26,675 nt of DNA from an uncultured Alistipes sp. (GCA_900769745.1 CAAGHX010000061.1:1-26675), one strand, 5' to 3'. Numbered from the stretch's first letter, positions 1-8,345 are shown. Notes: generated by a model from the letters alone, not told the origin. Numbers and translations: made by a program.

Positions 1-414
1 AGCCGTCACTTCGGTCCTGTAAAGGTTACAGCTGAGTGGCACGAGTTCTTCGACAAGCAGGCTGAGAACTCATTCACAGCTGCTGTTGAGGGCAACACAA
101 TGGAGTATTTGCTCGGCGCAGAGTGGCAGATCAACGACAAGTGGTTGGTATCAGCAGGTGCACAGCGCACTCAGCTCAACCTCAACGAGAACGCTTACTC
201 TGATATGAACTTCTCTATCTCTTCTTGGTCACTCGGCGCAGGTTTGGCTTACCAGATTTGCAACGCTATCCGTCTTGACTTGGGTTACATGACAACTCTC
301 TACGACAAGGACGTGACTGCAGTTGGTCAGGAGAACGGTATGGACTACAAGGATGTTTACAACCGTACATCTAACGCTTGGGGTATCGGTTTGAACTTCA
401 AGTTCGGTAAGTAA
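1..414 (+). CDS. OmpP1/FadL-type outer-membrane protein, C-terminal part
   Basis: The frame is open from the first base and ends in TAA at 412-414, giving about 137 residues of a protein that begins outside the window. The residues alternate polar and aromatic or hydrophobic in strand-length blocks (for example around WQINDKWLVSAGAQ and SLGAGLAYQICNAIRLDLGY), and the chain ends in a strand closing with FKFGK, as expected for an outer-membrane beta barrel. The style matches the OmpP1/FadL/TodX family of hydrophobic-compound transporters, which place substrate such as long-chain fatty acids across the outer membrane. The N-terminal signal peptide and hatch domain that would settle the family are outside the window, so another barrel family is possible. 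A hairpin follows 16 bases after the stop. Confidence 0.7.
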   Translation, partial: SRHFGPVKVTAEWHEFFDKQAENSFTAAVEGNTMEYLLGAEWQINDKWLVSAGAQRTQLNLNENAYSDMNFSISSWSLGAGLAYQICNAIRLDLGYMTTLYDKDVTAVGQENGMDYKDVYNRTSNAWGIGLNFKFGK

Positions 415-430
415 TTCCTAAGATACAATT

Positions 431-460
431 TGGTCGCCCTGGCCAGCATAGGGGCGACCA
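431..460 (+). terminator. Hairpin terminator after the barrel gene
   Basis: TGGTCGCCC (431-439) pairs perfectly with GGGCGACCA (452-460) around a 12-base loop, just downstream of the barrel-protein stop. There is no long T-run, so termination is inferred from position and stem strength. Confidence 0.55.
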
Positions 461-559
461 ATAAGATACACTCCAATTGTATGGAGCGGGCAGCGAGCTG
501 TCCACAACCGCAGTAGGGTAGCAGTAGTTGGCTCTGCATAGCGCGCAAAGGCTGAAGAG

Positions 560-600
560 TGACGCGATAATCCGAATGACGCGACGATCCGGATTGACGA
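560..600. repeat. Short tandem repeat, about 2.3 copies
   Basis: A 17-base unit, TGACGCGATAATCCGAA (560-576), is followed by a second copy with three changes (577-593), then one extra T and a partial third copy (TGACGA, 595-600). AATCCG at 569-574 also pairs with CGGATT at 590-595. Function unknown. It lies in the gap between 415 and 860, where no coding region is supported. Confidence 0.5.
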
Positions 601-665
601 GGAGTTCTGAAACCTTATTTAATGCACTCCACATACTGCCTCCCCAAAGCGGAGAAGCTACAAAC

Positions 666-706
666 ACGTAACAAGTTTTGTTGTTGATTGGTTTGACTTG
701 TTACGT
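666..706. other. Perfect 11-bp inverted repeat
   Basis: ACGTAACAAGT (666-676) is repeated in inverted form as ACTTGTTACGT (696-706) around a 19-base spacer. It may be an RNA hairpin in a small transcript ending at the terminator at 755-787, or a protein-binding dyad. No coding sequence overlaps it. Confidence 0.5.
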
Positions 707-754
707 TGTGAAGATATAACTCTTTTTGTAGGATATGGTTTTTTGATTGCTGGT

Positions 755-787
755 CAGCTGCGCCCGTAAGGACGCAGCTGTTTTTTT
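755..787 (+). terminator. Strong intrinsic terminator in the intergenic gap
   Basis: CAGCTGCG (755-762) pairs with CGCAGCTG (773-780) around a 10-base loop and is followed at once by seven T residues (781-787). It is about 340 bases beyond the barrel gene, so it either ends a read-through transcript or a small RNA made from this gap. The T-run merges into the -33 box of the next promoter. Confidence 0.8.
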
Positions 788-817
788 GCCAACTTTGCGC
801 ATTTTGTTGTATATTTG
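785..817 (+). promoter_or_regulatory. Bacteroidetes-type promoter for the DUF486/methyltransferase pair
   Basis: TTTG at 785-788 and TATATTTG at 810-817 match the Bacteroidetes -33 (TTTG) and -7 (TAnnTTTG) boxes with a 21-base spacer. It lies 43 bases before the start codon at 861. Confidence 0.6.
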
Positions 818-860
818 TCGCCGAAAAAAGAGGTATAACTCAGAAATTAACACACTCACT

Positions 861-1229
861 ATGAATGCACTCTATACAATTTTGTTGCTCGTGGTATCGA
901 ATGTCTTTATGACATTTGCCTGGTATGGCCACCTGAAGTTGCAGCAGATGAAGCTCATCACATCGTGGCCCTTGTGGTTGGTGATACTCTTCTCGTGGGG
1001 TATCGCACTGGCCGAGTACTCGTGCCAGATTCCTGCTAACCGCATAGGTTTCGTGGGCAACGGAGGTCCATTTACGCTCATGCAGCTCAAGGTGATGCAG
1101 GAGGTTATCACGCTGATTATCTTCACTGTCTTCACAACCCTCTTCTTCAAGGGCGAGACCTTGCAGTGGAACCACTTTGCAGCCTTTGTCTGCCTGATTG
1201 CAGCCGTTTACTTTGTGTTTATGAAGTAG
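861..1229 (+). CDS. DMT-type small membrane protein, DUF486 family
   Basis: A 122-residue hydrophobic protein with four predicted membrane segments at roughly 4-21, 35-52, 80-97 and 104-121. The segment QIPANRIGF (56-64) is characteristic of the DUF486 family, and the length matches. DUF486 belongs to the drug/metabolite transporter superfamily as a single four-helix unit, like the SMR/EmrE group; its substrate is unknown. I chose the ATG at 861 rather than an in-frame ATG at 747 because 747-860 contains the terminator and promoter and would add non-conserved residues. It shares a promoter with, and lies 58 bases before, the methyltransferase gene. Confidence 0.85.
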   Translation: MNALYTILLLVVSNVFMTFAWYGHLKLQQMKLITSWPLWLVILFSWGIALAEYSCQIPANRIGFVGNGGPFTLMQLKVMQEVITLIIFTVFTTLFFKGETLQWNHFAAFVCLIAAVYFVFMK

Positions 1230-1287
1230 GCTCTGGGCCAGATAAGCAGGCTTTGCAGTAGCTGAAAAAAGAAAACTTCTACCGCCA

Positions 1288-2460
1288 ATGACACGCGAGG
1301 AGCTTGAAATAGTGATGCTTGACGATGTGCGTCGAGCTATCGAGGAGAACATCGAGCGCGACCCACTGAGGGTTGCGCTTGATTCGCATCTGCCCCAGGC
1401 GAGGGTGGTGGCGTCGCAGGTGAAGTACTTGCAGCGTGCCAAGTCGAAGCTCCCCCGATTGTACGAGGCCCGAGGCATCATCCCCGACAGAGCCTTCGAG
1501 CAGTCGTCGAGCGACGAGTGTGCCGCAGCCAAGCGATTGGAGGGTGGCCGATTGCTCGATTTGACCTGCGGTCTTGGCATCGACTCTTCGCGCTTTGCCG
1601 AACGATTCGAGAGGGTGGTGGCGCTGGAGCGTGACGAGGTGCTGGCCGATGTGGTCCGCGAGAATCTGCGCCGTATGGGTATCGAGAATGTGGAGGTTGT
1701 GACCGCCTCGGCCGAGGAGTATGTGCAGCAGGCGGTGGAGCGTGGCGAGCGTTTCGACTGGGTCTATGCCGACCCCGACCGACGTACAGCCGATGGTCGC
1801 CGCGTGGTGCGACTGGAGGATTGTTCGCCCAATATGGTGGAGCTGATGCCGCTGATTGGCCGCCTTGCGGAGCGTGTGGCTATCAAGAACTCGCCGCTGT
1901 TTGATGTAGATGAGGCGTTCCGATTGTTTGGTCGCTGTGGCGTGGAGGTCATCTCGCTGGGCGACGAGTGCAAGGAGGTGATGATATATGCCGATGGCAG
2001 GGAGCCTATGCTTGCCGCCGAGGCTATAGGTCGTGGCCGAGTGGAGGTTACGCTTGCGGATTTGGAGCAGTATGAGGCCGAGCGTGAGGGCGGCGAGAAG
2101 GAGTTTGAGGCGGAGGCCTATGGCTACCTTGTTGTGCCCGATGTGGCGCTGCTCAAGGCCCGCATTGTGGAGTATGCCCTCAGGGGCAAGGCCGATGTGT
2201 GGAGCAACAACTCGTTTGGATTTGCTCGCGAACTGCCCGAGGGCGTGGTGGGTCGCGTGATGAAGATAAAAGAGATATATCCCTACGACGCCAAGCAGCT
2301 CAAGCGCCGATTCAAGGGTGAGGGGGTCGATATCCTCCTGCGCGACTTCCCCGTTGGGGTTGATGAGGTGCGACGTAAGGCGGGTATGAAAAGCGGCAGC
2401 CGTCATAGGTTAGCCTTGACTCGTGTGGCCGAGCGGTTGTATGTTGTAGAGTTGGAATAA
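1288..2460 (+). CDS. SAM-dependent methyltransferase with THUMP-like C-terminus (PG_1098 family)
   Basis: A 390-residue cytoplasmic protein. The N-terminal part (about 1-85) is a helical/ferredoxin-like region of the type defined from P. gingivalis PG_1098. A Rossmann methyltransferase core follows: motif I LLDLTCGLGIDS (89-100) binds S-adenosylmethionine, ALERD (112-116) supplies the acidic residue for the ribose, and ADPDRRT (161-167) occupies the motif IV position. The C-terminal third fits a THUMP-like domain, suggesting an RNA substrate, but target and position are unknown. The family is widespread and usually single-copy in Bacteroidetes. It ends directly against an intrinsic terminator. 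Confidence 0.85.
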   Translation: MTREELEIVMLDDVRRAIEENIERDPLRVALDSHLPQARVVASQVKYLQRAKSKLPRLYEARGIIPDRAFEQSSSDECAAAKRLEGGRLLDLTCGLGIDSSRFAERFERVVALERDEVLADVVRENLRRMGIENVEVVTASAEEYVQQAVERGERFDWVYADPDRRTADGRRVVRLEDCSPNMVELMPLIGRLAERVAIKNSPLFDVDEAFRLFGRCGVEVISLGDECKEVMIYADGREPMLAAEAIGRGRVEVTLADLEQYEAEREGGEKEFEAEAYGYLVVPDVALLKARIVEYALRGKADVWSNNSFGFARELPEGVVGRVMKIKEIYPYDAKQLKRRFKGEGVDILLRDFPVGVDEVRRKAGMKSGSRHRLALTRVAERLYVVELE

Positions 2461-2486
2461 AAGATGGTTTCGGCCATCTTTTTTAT
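2461..2486 (+). terminator. Intrinsic terminator after the methyltransferase
   Basis: AAGATGG (2461-2467) pairs with CCATCTT (2474-2480) around a 6-base loop, followed by a T-rich tract. It starts one base after the stop codon. Confidence 0.8.
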
Positions 2487-2521
2487 TTTGTAATCGCATC
2501 CATTATTTTTTGGCCTGCCGA

Positions 2522-2553
2522 TTTGACAATTTCCTATAAATGTAGTAACTTTG
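2522..2553 (+). promoter_or_regulatory. Bacteroidetes-type promoter for the HAD/comEC pair
   Basis: TTTG at 2522-2525 and TAACTTTG at 2546-2553 match both consensus boxes with a 20-base spacer. The implied leader is about 70 bases, to the ATG at 2633. Confidence 0.75.
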
Positions 2554-2632
2554 ATTGACTATGTGCCCTATCTGCGTTTGGTTTGCCGAGGGGCGATAGA
2601 AGTGGTAGGTATAACCCAAAAACTATTTTCCG

Positions 2633-3484
2633 ATGAGTGACGAAAAATTGACAACCGTTGCGTTGATATACGATTTCGATGGTACGCTGGTGCCTGGCAA
2701 TATGCAGGAGTACGACTTTATCCCCGCCGTGGGCAAGAGCAACCGCGAGTTCTGGAACGATGCCAATGTGCTGGCCGAGACTCAGGATGCCGACCCCGTG
2801 TTGGCCTATATGGCGCGTATGATTCAGGAGGCGCAGAGCACAGGTCTCTCGCTCAGGCGTGAGGCTTTTCAGGAGTCGGGCCGCAACGTGCGCTACTACC
2901 CAGGAGTGGAGGAGTGGTTTGCCCGCATCAACGCCTATGGTCTGGAGAAGGGTGTGAAGGTGTTGCACTACATCAACTCGTCGGGTCTGAAGGAGATTAT
3001 CGAGGGCACAAGCATCGCCCATGAGTTTAAGAATATCTACGCCTGCTCGTTCCTCTACAATGTCGATGGCGTGGCCTACTGGCCTGCTGTGGCGGTCAAC
3101 TACACCAACAAAACTCAGTTTATCTTCAAGATTAACAAGGGCGTGGAGTCGGTTTACGATACCCGCCTGGTGAATCAGTATATGGAGGAGAATCATCGCC
3201 CTGTGCCCTTCAAGCGAATGATTTATGTGGGCGACGGTATGACCGATATACCTTGTATGCGTCTGGTGAAGAACTATGGCGGCCACTCGATTGCGGTCTA
3301 TAACCCCGAGTCGCAGGGCAAGCGCAAGGAGATGAATACCCTGATTCGTGACAACCGCGTGAATCACGTCTGCCCAGCCGACTACTCCGAGGGCTCGGAG
3401 ATGGATATTTTGGTAAAGACTATTATTGATAAGATAGTTGTTGATTCTAAGTTAGAGCAACTCGAGAAGCCTGTAATAAAGTAA
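2633..3484 (+). CDS. HAD-superfamily phosphohydrolase
   Basis: A 283-residue soluble protein carrying the HAD motifs in order: DFDGT (14-18) with the nucleophile Asp14 and acid/base Asp16, INSSG (114-118) as motif II, a likely motif III lysine at Lys160, and GDGMTD (200-205) as motif IV for magnesium binding. The spacing between motifs I and II leaves about 95 residues for a helical C1-type cap, as in phosphoserine phosphatase-like enzymes. Substrate cannot be assigned from sequence. It has its own promoter and lies 14 bases before comEC, so the two are probably cotranscribed; no functional link is known. Confidence 0.85.
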   Translation: MSDEKLTTVALIYDFDGTLVPGNMQEYDFIPAVGKSNREFWNDANVLAETQDADPVLAYMARMIQEAQSTGLSLRREAFQESGRNVRYYPGVEEWFARINAYGLEKGVKVLHYINSSGLKEIIEGTSIAHEFKNIYACSFLYNVDGVAYWPAVAVNYTNKTQFIFKINKGVESVYDTRLVNQYMEENHRPVPFKRMIYVGDGMTDIPCMRLVKNYGGHSIAVYNPESQGKRKEMNTLIRDNRVNHVCPADYSEGSEMDILVKTIIDKIVVDSKLEQLEKPVIK

Positions 3485-3498
3485 AAAACTGATACACA

Positions 3499-5076
3499 AT
3501 GCAGAGCCGCAGGGAGAACATAGCGTGGCACCTCCGCCAGCAGCCTATGCTCCGAGTTCTGCTGCCTGTTGTCGCAGGTGTTGTTTTAGCCGACCGTTTG
3601 GCACTTCCGTTGTGGGGTGTCGCGGTCGGTTTTGTTTTGGCTATAGTGGGGGCGTGGCTCCTCAGGGCCAGGAGCCGCAGCAATGTGTGCCTCTTTGTGG
3701 CCTTTGTCCTGCTCGGAATGTTGGCCGTTGAGGCGAGGCGTGGGGCCGAGTTGTCGCCCGCAGAGGTGCTTCGCCCAGGCGAGGTTGTGGCCGAGGTAGC
3801 TATCGAGCGTGTGGCGAGCCGAAATGAGGATGTGCTCTTTTGCGATGGACGTGTTGTGGCGTGCCGAGCCATAGCGGGTGGCGAGGGCGACGCAAGCCCT
3901 CAATCGAAGGTTGTGAATTGGCCCGTTAGGGTGGCTGTGGATAGTGCGGTCGGGGTTCAGATGGGTAGCCGTCTGCTGGTAAGGCCTAGGTTGAGAGAGT
4001 ATAGCGAGCAGAGCGAGAGCCTCTTCGAGAGTTATATGGCTCGTCGTGGTGTTGTGGGTCAGCTTAGGGTGGCGCGAGCAGATGTCGTGCACCACTCGCT
4101 TAGGGATAAGCGCCTTGTTCGCCGATTGCACGAGGTGGCACTCAGGCGGTTGCGACTGCTCGATTTGGGCAGTGATGAGAGGGCTGTGGTGGAGGCTATG
4201 GCTATCGGTGAGCGGTTGTCGCTCGATGCCGAGCTTAGGCAGCGCTATGCCCGAAGCGGTGCGGCACATCTGTTGGCTGTGTCGGGCCTGCACGTGGGAT
4301 TTGTATTTGCTATAATCAACCTGCTGCTTGTCGTGGCGGCTCTGCTCAGGCACGGTCAGGTGGTGCGAGGTGTGGTGGCTATTGTGGCCATATGGCTCTA
4401 TGCGGCTGTGGCAGGTGCTTCGCCCTCGGTGGTGCGTGCGGCGGTGATGTTCTCTATATTGCAGATGGCTTCGATGCTCTCGGCCCGCACCTTGGCACTC
4501 AATACACTCGCCTTTACGGCTTGCGTGATGCTGATGTGGAACGCCTCGCTGCTCTACGATGTGGGATTTCTGCTCTCGTTCTCGGCTGTGGCGGGAATTG
4601 CGGTGTGGGGTAGGCCTATATCGCGCCTGAGCGCTCTGCTGCGTCGTCCACGAATATCGCAATCTCAATATGAGTGTGGCTGGCGAGATGTGGCGTATAG
4701 GGTTGTGGCTTATGCGTGGCGTGCTGTGGCGATGAGTGCGGCAGCATCGGTGGCAACTATGCCTATTGCGGCCTATATGTTTGGTGTGGTGTCGCTGTGG
4801 AGCGTGGTGGTGGGGCCATTTATGATTCTGCTCGGTATGGCCATTGTGAGCGTGGCTATGGTGTGGATTCTGCTACCCATAGGCTTTATGCAGGGCGTGG
4901 CAAGCTGGCTGCTCGATAATCTTACCTCGCTACTAAACTCTATTGCCGAACTATGCTCTGCGCACGGAGCTTTGGTCTATGAGGGGCATATTAGTGGAGA
5001 AATTTGTGTTGCTTGCTATCTTATATTTGGGTTAAGCGTTGTATGGCTTTGGAGCCGAGAAAAAGAAGATGCCTAA
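3499..5076 (+). CDS. comEC: ComEC/Rec2-type DNA-uptake channel protein without lactamase domain
   Basis: A 525-residue polytopic membrane protein. Early helices at about 18-56 and 62-78 are followed by a soluble region (about 90-215) resembling the ComEC N-terminal domain (DUF4131), then the competence domain. That domain holds HLLAVSGLHVG (257-267), the family hallmark, and a later GASPSVVRAAVM segment. In Gram-positive ComEC a C-terminal metallo-beta-lactamase domain degrades the non-transported strand; here the protein stops after the last helices, as in many Bacteroidetes homologues. The expected role is passage of single-stranded DNA across the inner membrane during transformation. It ends 11 bases before a bidirectional terminator. 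Confidence 0.88.
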   Translation: MQSRRENIAWHLRQQPMLRVLLPVVAGVVLADRLALPLWGVAVGFVLAIVGAWLLRARSRSNVCLFVAFVLLGMLAVEARRGAELSPAEVLRPGEVVAEVAIERVASRNEDVLFCDGRVVACRAIAGGEGDASPQSKVVNWPVRVAVDSAVGVQMGSRLLVRPRLREYSEQSESLFESYMARRGVVGQLRVARADVVHHSLRDKRLVRRLHEVALRRLRLLDLGSDERAVVEAMAIGERLSLDAELRQRYARSGAAHLLAVSGLHVGFVFAIINLLLVVAALLRHGQVVRGVVAIVAIWLYAAVAGASPSVVRAAVMFSILQMASMLSARTLALNTLAFTACVMLMWNASLLYDVGFLLSFSAVAGIAVWGRPISRLSALLRRPRISQSQYECGWRDVAYRVVAYAWRAVAMSAAASVATMPIAAYMFGVVSLWSVVVGPFMILLGMAIVSVAMVWILLPIGFMQGVASWLLDNLTSLLNSIAELCSAHGALVYEGHISGEICVACYLIFGLSVVWLWSREKEDA

Positions 5077-5081
5077 TAAAT

Positions 5082-5122
5082 AAAAAAGGTTGCTCAGTTT
5101 TTCGTGAGCAACCCTTTTTTTT
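5082..5122. terminator. Bidirectional terminator between comEC and the S4-domain gene
   Basis: GGTTGCTCA (5088-5096) pairs with TGAGCAACC (5105-5113). The stem is flanked by six A residues (5082-5087) and a T-run (5115-5122), so it can end transcription from both converging genes. Confidence 0.9.
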
Positions 5123-5528
5123 ATTCGTCGAAATCCATATCGTCATCAATATAAAACTCCTCCATCAGCGCATCAATATCGCGGCGCTCCTTCTTGGTTG
5201 GGCGGCCTGTGCCACGCTCGCGGAATACGAAGATAGTCTCGCGTGGGGTGTTGAGCTTGTCGAGCTCCTCCTGTGGTGTGATGTTGAGCAGGTAGTCGGG
5301 CACAAGCTTTGCGCCCACACGGCTCGAAACGAGGTCGAGCACCTTGTAGGTGTAGGTTATGGGCATACGCTTTACCGATATCACATCGCCCTGCTTCACC
5401 TCGCGTGAGGGCTTGGCGTAGCTGTCGTTCACCAGCACGCGGTTGTTGCGTATGGCATCGGCCGCATCGCTGCGAGTCTTGAAGATTCTAACGGCCCAAA
5501 GATATTTATCTAATCTGATTTCGCTCAT
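5121..5528 (-). CDS. hslR: S4-domain RNA-binding protein, Hsp15-like
   Basis: A 135-residue basic protein. The N-terminal S4 domain spans about 4-62: RLDKYLWAVRIFKTRSDAA is the typical opening, followed by the VLVND turn and a KQGDVISV strand. The acidic, charged C-terminal tail (GRPTKKERRDIDAL onward) matches Hsp15. In E. coli, Hsp15 binds stalled 50S subunits carrying nascent chains and promotes their recycling. The gene begins 18 bases after the ftsW stop and so is probably the last gene of the cell-wall operon. This is an odd place for it, since murG normally follows ftsW. The stop abuts the bidirectional terminator. Confidence 0.85.
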   Translation of the reverse strand: MSEIRLDKYLWAVRIFKTRSDAADAIRNNRVLVNDSYAKPSREVKQGDVISVKRMPITYTYKVLDLVSSRVGAKLVPDYLLNITPQEELDKLNTPRETIFVFRERGTGRPTKKERRDIDALMEEFYIDDDMDFDE

Positions 5529-5546
5529 AATCTTAATGTTTTTTCG

Positions 5547-6914
5547 TTACTCGGTGTGCGAGCCCTCCTGTGTCTGGCGGCTGACGCTGAGAATCATTCC
5601 CAAGCCTATCGAGGTGAAGAGCAGCGACGAACCTCCTCGCGAGATAAGCGGCAGGGTCTGTCCTGTCTCGGGGATGATGTTCACCGTCACCATAATATGC
5701 AGCAGCGCCTGTCCCGTTATCAGCAGTGCTATGCCGAGCGAGAGCAGGGCGGGGTACTTCTTCGGGCACCGTTCAAATATCTCGATGGCGCGGAAAAATA
5801 CCCACACATACAAGGCTACAAGTATCATCGCCATCACTATACCATACTCCTCGACAAAGAAGGCAAAGGCATAGTCGCTCTCGGGGTGGGTCATCTCCAC
5901 TCGCACAGCACTCTGGCCGGCGCCACGACCCAAGATGCCTCCGTTGTAGATGGCTATCATCGAGCGCTCCGTATCGCTCAGCTCCTCGACAGGAATCTCG
6001 GTGCGGTCGGTGGTCCACAGCTCCACCCAGGTCGAGATACGACCTCCCGCAGTCTTGCTTCGGCCCAAGCCGAGTAATCCGATAAACATCACTCCCACCA
6101 AGGCCCAGCCTATGATGCGTGCAATCTCAATCTTACGCACACGACCAATGTAGAGCATCGCCAGCGAGAGCACAAAGGCCAGCACTGCCGACGAGGTGTG
6201 GGCGGGCATAATAACCATACAAGTGAGCACTATAGGTACAAATATTGGGAAACCTCCCTCCTTCCATATGCGGCGTTGCTTGGGCGTGCCCCACGTCCAG
6301 AAGAGTATGCTTGGCACGATTTGCATCTCGCGAATGGTTGACTGGCGGGCTGCCAGCTGACGTGCGAGGAACATCACCAGCGCAATCTTGAGCATCTCCG
6401 AGGGCTGGAACTGGAATCCTGCAATCGATATCCAGCGGGCCGCACCGTTGGTTGTAGCACCTGTGAAATATACCGCAGTGGTGAGTCCTATCGCCAGAAC
6501 CCATAGTATGAGTGAGAATCGGCGGTAGGTGCTGCTGTTGATGCGATGCACCGCAAAGAGTGCCACAATGCAGATGGCCAGCAGCGAGAGCTGCGACTTC
6601 AGGAACGACGCTGTGGTGACTGCCGAACGAGGGTTGTAGGCCATCTTGGCCGTAGATGAATAGACCACAAGCACCGAGATAACCATCAGCACCGAGATGA
6701 TAATCCACAGCACACGGTCGCCTCCGAATAATCGCTGCAGAGTCTCCATCAATCCGCTGGGCTTTTCGGTCTGCTTGCTCTTCTCGTAGCTCTCCATCAT
6801 ATCGGGGCGCACGGCCACATCGTCGGCCGCAGACTGCGAGGCCGAGTAGGGCACATCGTCGGGGCGCGACTGGCGACGGATATGTTTCGAGTAGTCTATC
6901 TCGTTGGGTTGCAT
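5547..6914 (-). CDS. ftsW: FtsW, septal peptidoglycan glycosyltransferase (SEDS family)
   Basis: A 455-residue protein with about ten membrane segments starting near residue 68. SEDS hallmarks are visible: a HPESDYAFAFFVEEYG segment in the large extracytoplasmic loop, and PLISRGGSS in the last conserved loop and helix. FtsW polymerises lipid II at the septum together with its partner transpeptidase FtsI, encoded five genes upstream in this operon. Context (murD, mraY, murE, ftsI) supports FtsW rather than RodA. The first about 65 residues are hydrophilic and unlike the compact start of most FtsW proteins, so translation could instead begin at Met39, Met40 or Met56. The start lies 24 bases after the murD stop. 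Confidence 0.92.
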   Translation of the reverse strand: MQPNEIDYSKHIRRQSRPDDVPYSASQSAADDVAVRPDMMESYEKSKQTEKPSGLMETLQRLFGGDRVLWIIISVLMVISVLVVYSSTAKMAYNPRSAVTTASFLKSQLSLLAICIVALFAVHRINSSTYRRFSLILWVLAIGLTTAVYFTGATTNGAARWISIAGFQFQPSEMLKIALVMFLARQLAARQSTIREMQIVPSILFWTWGTPKQRRIWKEGGFPIFVPIVLTCMVIMPAHTSSAVLAFVLSLAMLYIGRVRKIEIARIIGWALVGVMFIGLLGLGRSKTAGGRISTWVELWTTDRTEIPVEELSDTERSMIAIYNGGILGRGAGQSAVRVEMTHPESDYAFAFFVEEYGIVMAMILVALYVWVFFRAIEIFERCPKKYPALLSLGIALLITGQALLHIMVTVNIIPETGQTLPLISRGGSSLLFTSIGLGMILSVSRQTQEGSHTE

Positions 6915-6938
6915 AGAGTTGTGGTCTTATAGGGTTGG

Positions 6939-8309
6939 CTATTTGTTGATTATATTCTGGAGTACCCACTCCTTGAAGAGCTCTCCGCGCTGCTCGTAGT
7001 TCTTGAACAAGTCGAAGCTGGCGCAGGCGGGTGAGAGCAGCACTGTGTCGCCATCCGTAGCGAGGCTCTGTGCCGCACGCATAGCATCGTCGAGCGATGA
7101 GCAGCTCACGACCTTGGGTACAATGTCGCTAAACTCGCGCACGAGCTTCTCGTTGTCGAGACCCATACAAACCAATGCCTTCACCTTCTTTTGGGCAAAC
7201 TCCTTGAGTGGGGTGTAGTCGTTGCCCTTGTCGGTTCCGCCGGCAATCCACACCACGGGGCGGGTCATGCTCTCCAGAGCGTACCACACAGAATCGACAT
7301 TCGTTGCCTTCGAATCGTTGATCCACTCCACGCCATCACGCTCGCCAGCAGGCTCGAGGCGGTGCTCAACGGGCGCAAAGTCGTAAATCGAGCGAGCAAT
7401 CTGCTCAGGCTCAACACCTGCGGCCATAGTAGCCAGTGCGGCAGCCATAGCGTTGTAGCAGTTGTGCAGGCCACGAATCTTCATCTTCTGCACCTCGAGC
7501 GTGAGGCTCTGCTTACCCACACGCACCTCCATCTCGCCATCGGGCATCATAAAGCCGTCACCTGCCGAACTTGCCACAGCATTGTGGGCGGCGAAGGGCA
7601 GCAGACGCTGGCGCAGTTCATATTTTGGAAGCTCGGCGGCAATCACCTCGTCGTCGGCCGAATAGACAAACGCACAGCGTGAGTGCTGGTTGCGGGTGAT
7701 GCGCATCTTTGAATCGACATAGTTCTGGAAACAGTAGTCGTAGCGGTCGAGGTGGTCGGGCGTGATGTTCATCAGCACCGCCACGTCGGCCTTGAAGTCG
7801 TACATTCCGTCGAGCTGGAACGATGAAAGCTCCAACACATACCAGTCGAACTCTGCGGTGGCCACCTGATAGGCGAAGCTCTCGCCGATGTTGCCACCCA
7901 GAGCCACATTCACACCCGCATCGCGCATAATCTTGTAGATGAGCGAGGTTGTGGTGGTCTTGCCGTTTGAGCCGGTGATGCAGATGGTGCGCGACTTGCC
8001 CATATAACGTGAGGCAAACTCCATCTCCGAGATTATAGGCGTGCCCTTCTCTCTCAGAGCCTTCACCGCTGCTGCCTTCTCGGGTATGCCGGGCGACTTG
8101 ATGACCTCGTCGGCCGCCAGGATGCGCTCCATAGTGTGGCCACCCTGCTCATACTCTATCTGCCACTCGTCGAGAATGTCGGTATAGCGCTTGGCGATTG
8201 GGCCCGCGTCGCTCAGAAATGTGTCGAATCCCATCTTCTTGGCCAGAACAGCCGAGCCGTAGCCGCTGATTCCGCCTCCGAGAACTACAATCTTCTTGGC
8301 TTTTTTCAT
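6939..8309 (-). CDS. murD: UDP-N-acetylmuramoyl-L-alanine:D-glutamate ligase
   Basis: A 456-residue cytoplasmic Mur ligase, the usual length for MurD. The N-terminal Rossmann-type domain opens with VVLGGGISGYGSA (8-20) and binds the UDP-sugar. The ATP loop is TGSNGKTTTT (112-121), and the segment PVEHRLEP...NDSKATN is the conserved junction into the third Mur-ligase domain. It adds D-glutamate to UDP-MurNAc-L-alanine using ATP. It lies 36 bases downstream of mraY and 24 upstream of ftsW in the operon. Confidence 0.95.
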   Translation of the reverse strand: MKKAKKIVVLGGGISGYGSAVLAKKMGFDTFLSDAGPIAKRYTDILDEWQIEYEQGGHTMERILAADEVIKSPGIPEKAAAVKALREKGTPIISEMEFASRYMGKSRTICITGSNGKTTTTSLIYKIMRDAGVNVALGGNIGESFAYQVATAEFDWYVLELSSFQLDGMYDFKADVAVLMNITPDHLDRYDYCFQNYVDSKMRITRNQHSRCAFVYSADDEVIAAELPKYELRQRLLPFAAHNAVASSAGDGFMMPDGEMEVRVGKQSLTLEVQKMKIRGLHNCYNAMAAALATMAAGVEPEQIARSIYDFAPVEHRLEPAGERDGVEWINDSKATNVDSVWYALESMTRPVVWIAGGTDKGNDYTPLKEFAQKKVKALVCMGLDNEKLVREFSDIVPKVVSCSSLDDAMRAAQSLATDGDTVLLSPACASFDLFKNYEQRGELFKEWVLQNIINK

Positions 8310-8345
8310 ATCTGTTGTTGCTTTATTTCGCTGTTATATAGGGAC

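Noticed and set aside
840..1580. A 246-codon minus-strand frame spanning the DUF486 and methyltransferase genes
   Set aside because: It crosses two well-supported plus-strand genes and a gene boundary, and its product shows no family features.
1279..2406. A 375-codon open frame on the minus strand opposite the methyltransferase gene
   Set aside because: The plus strand holds a protein with clear methyltransferase motifs. The antisense product is rich in His and Leu without any recognisable domain, a usual shadow in GC-rich codon use.
3586..4668. A 360-codon open frame on the minus strand opposite comEC
   Set aside because: It is antisense to conserved ComEC motifs and encodes a His/Arg/Ser-rich sequence with no domain pattern.
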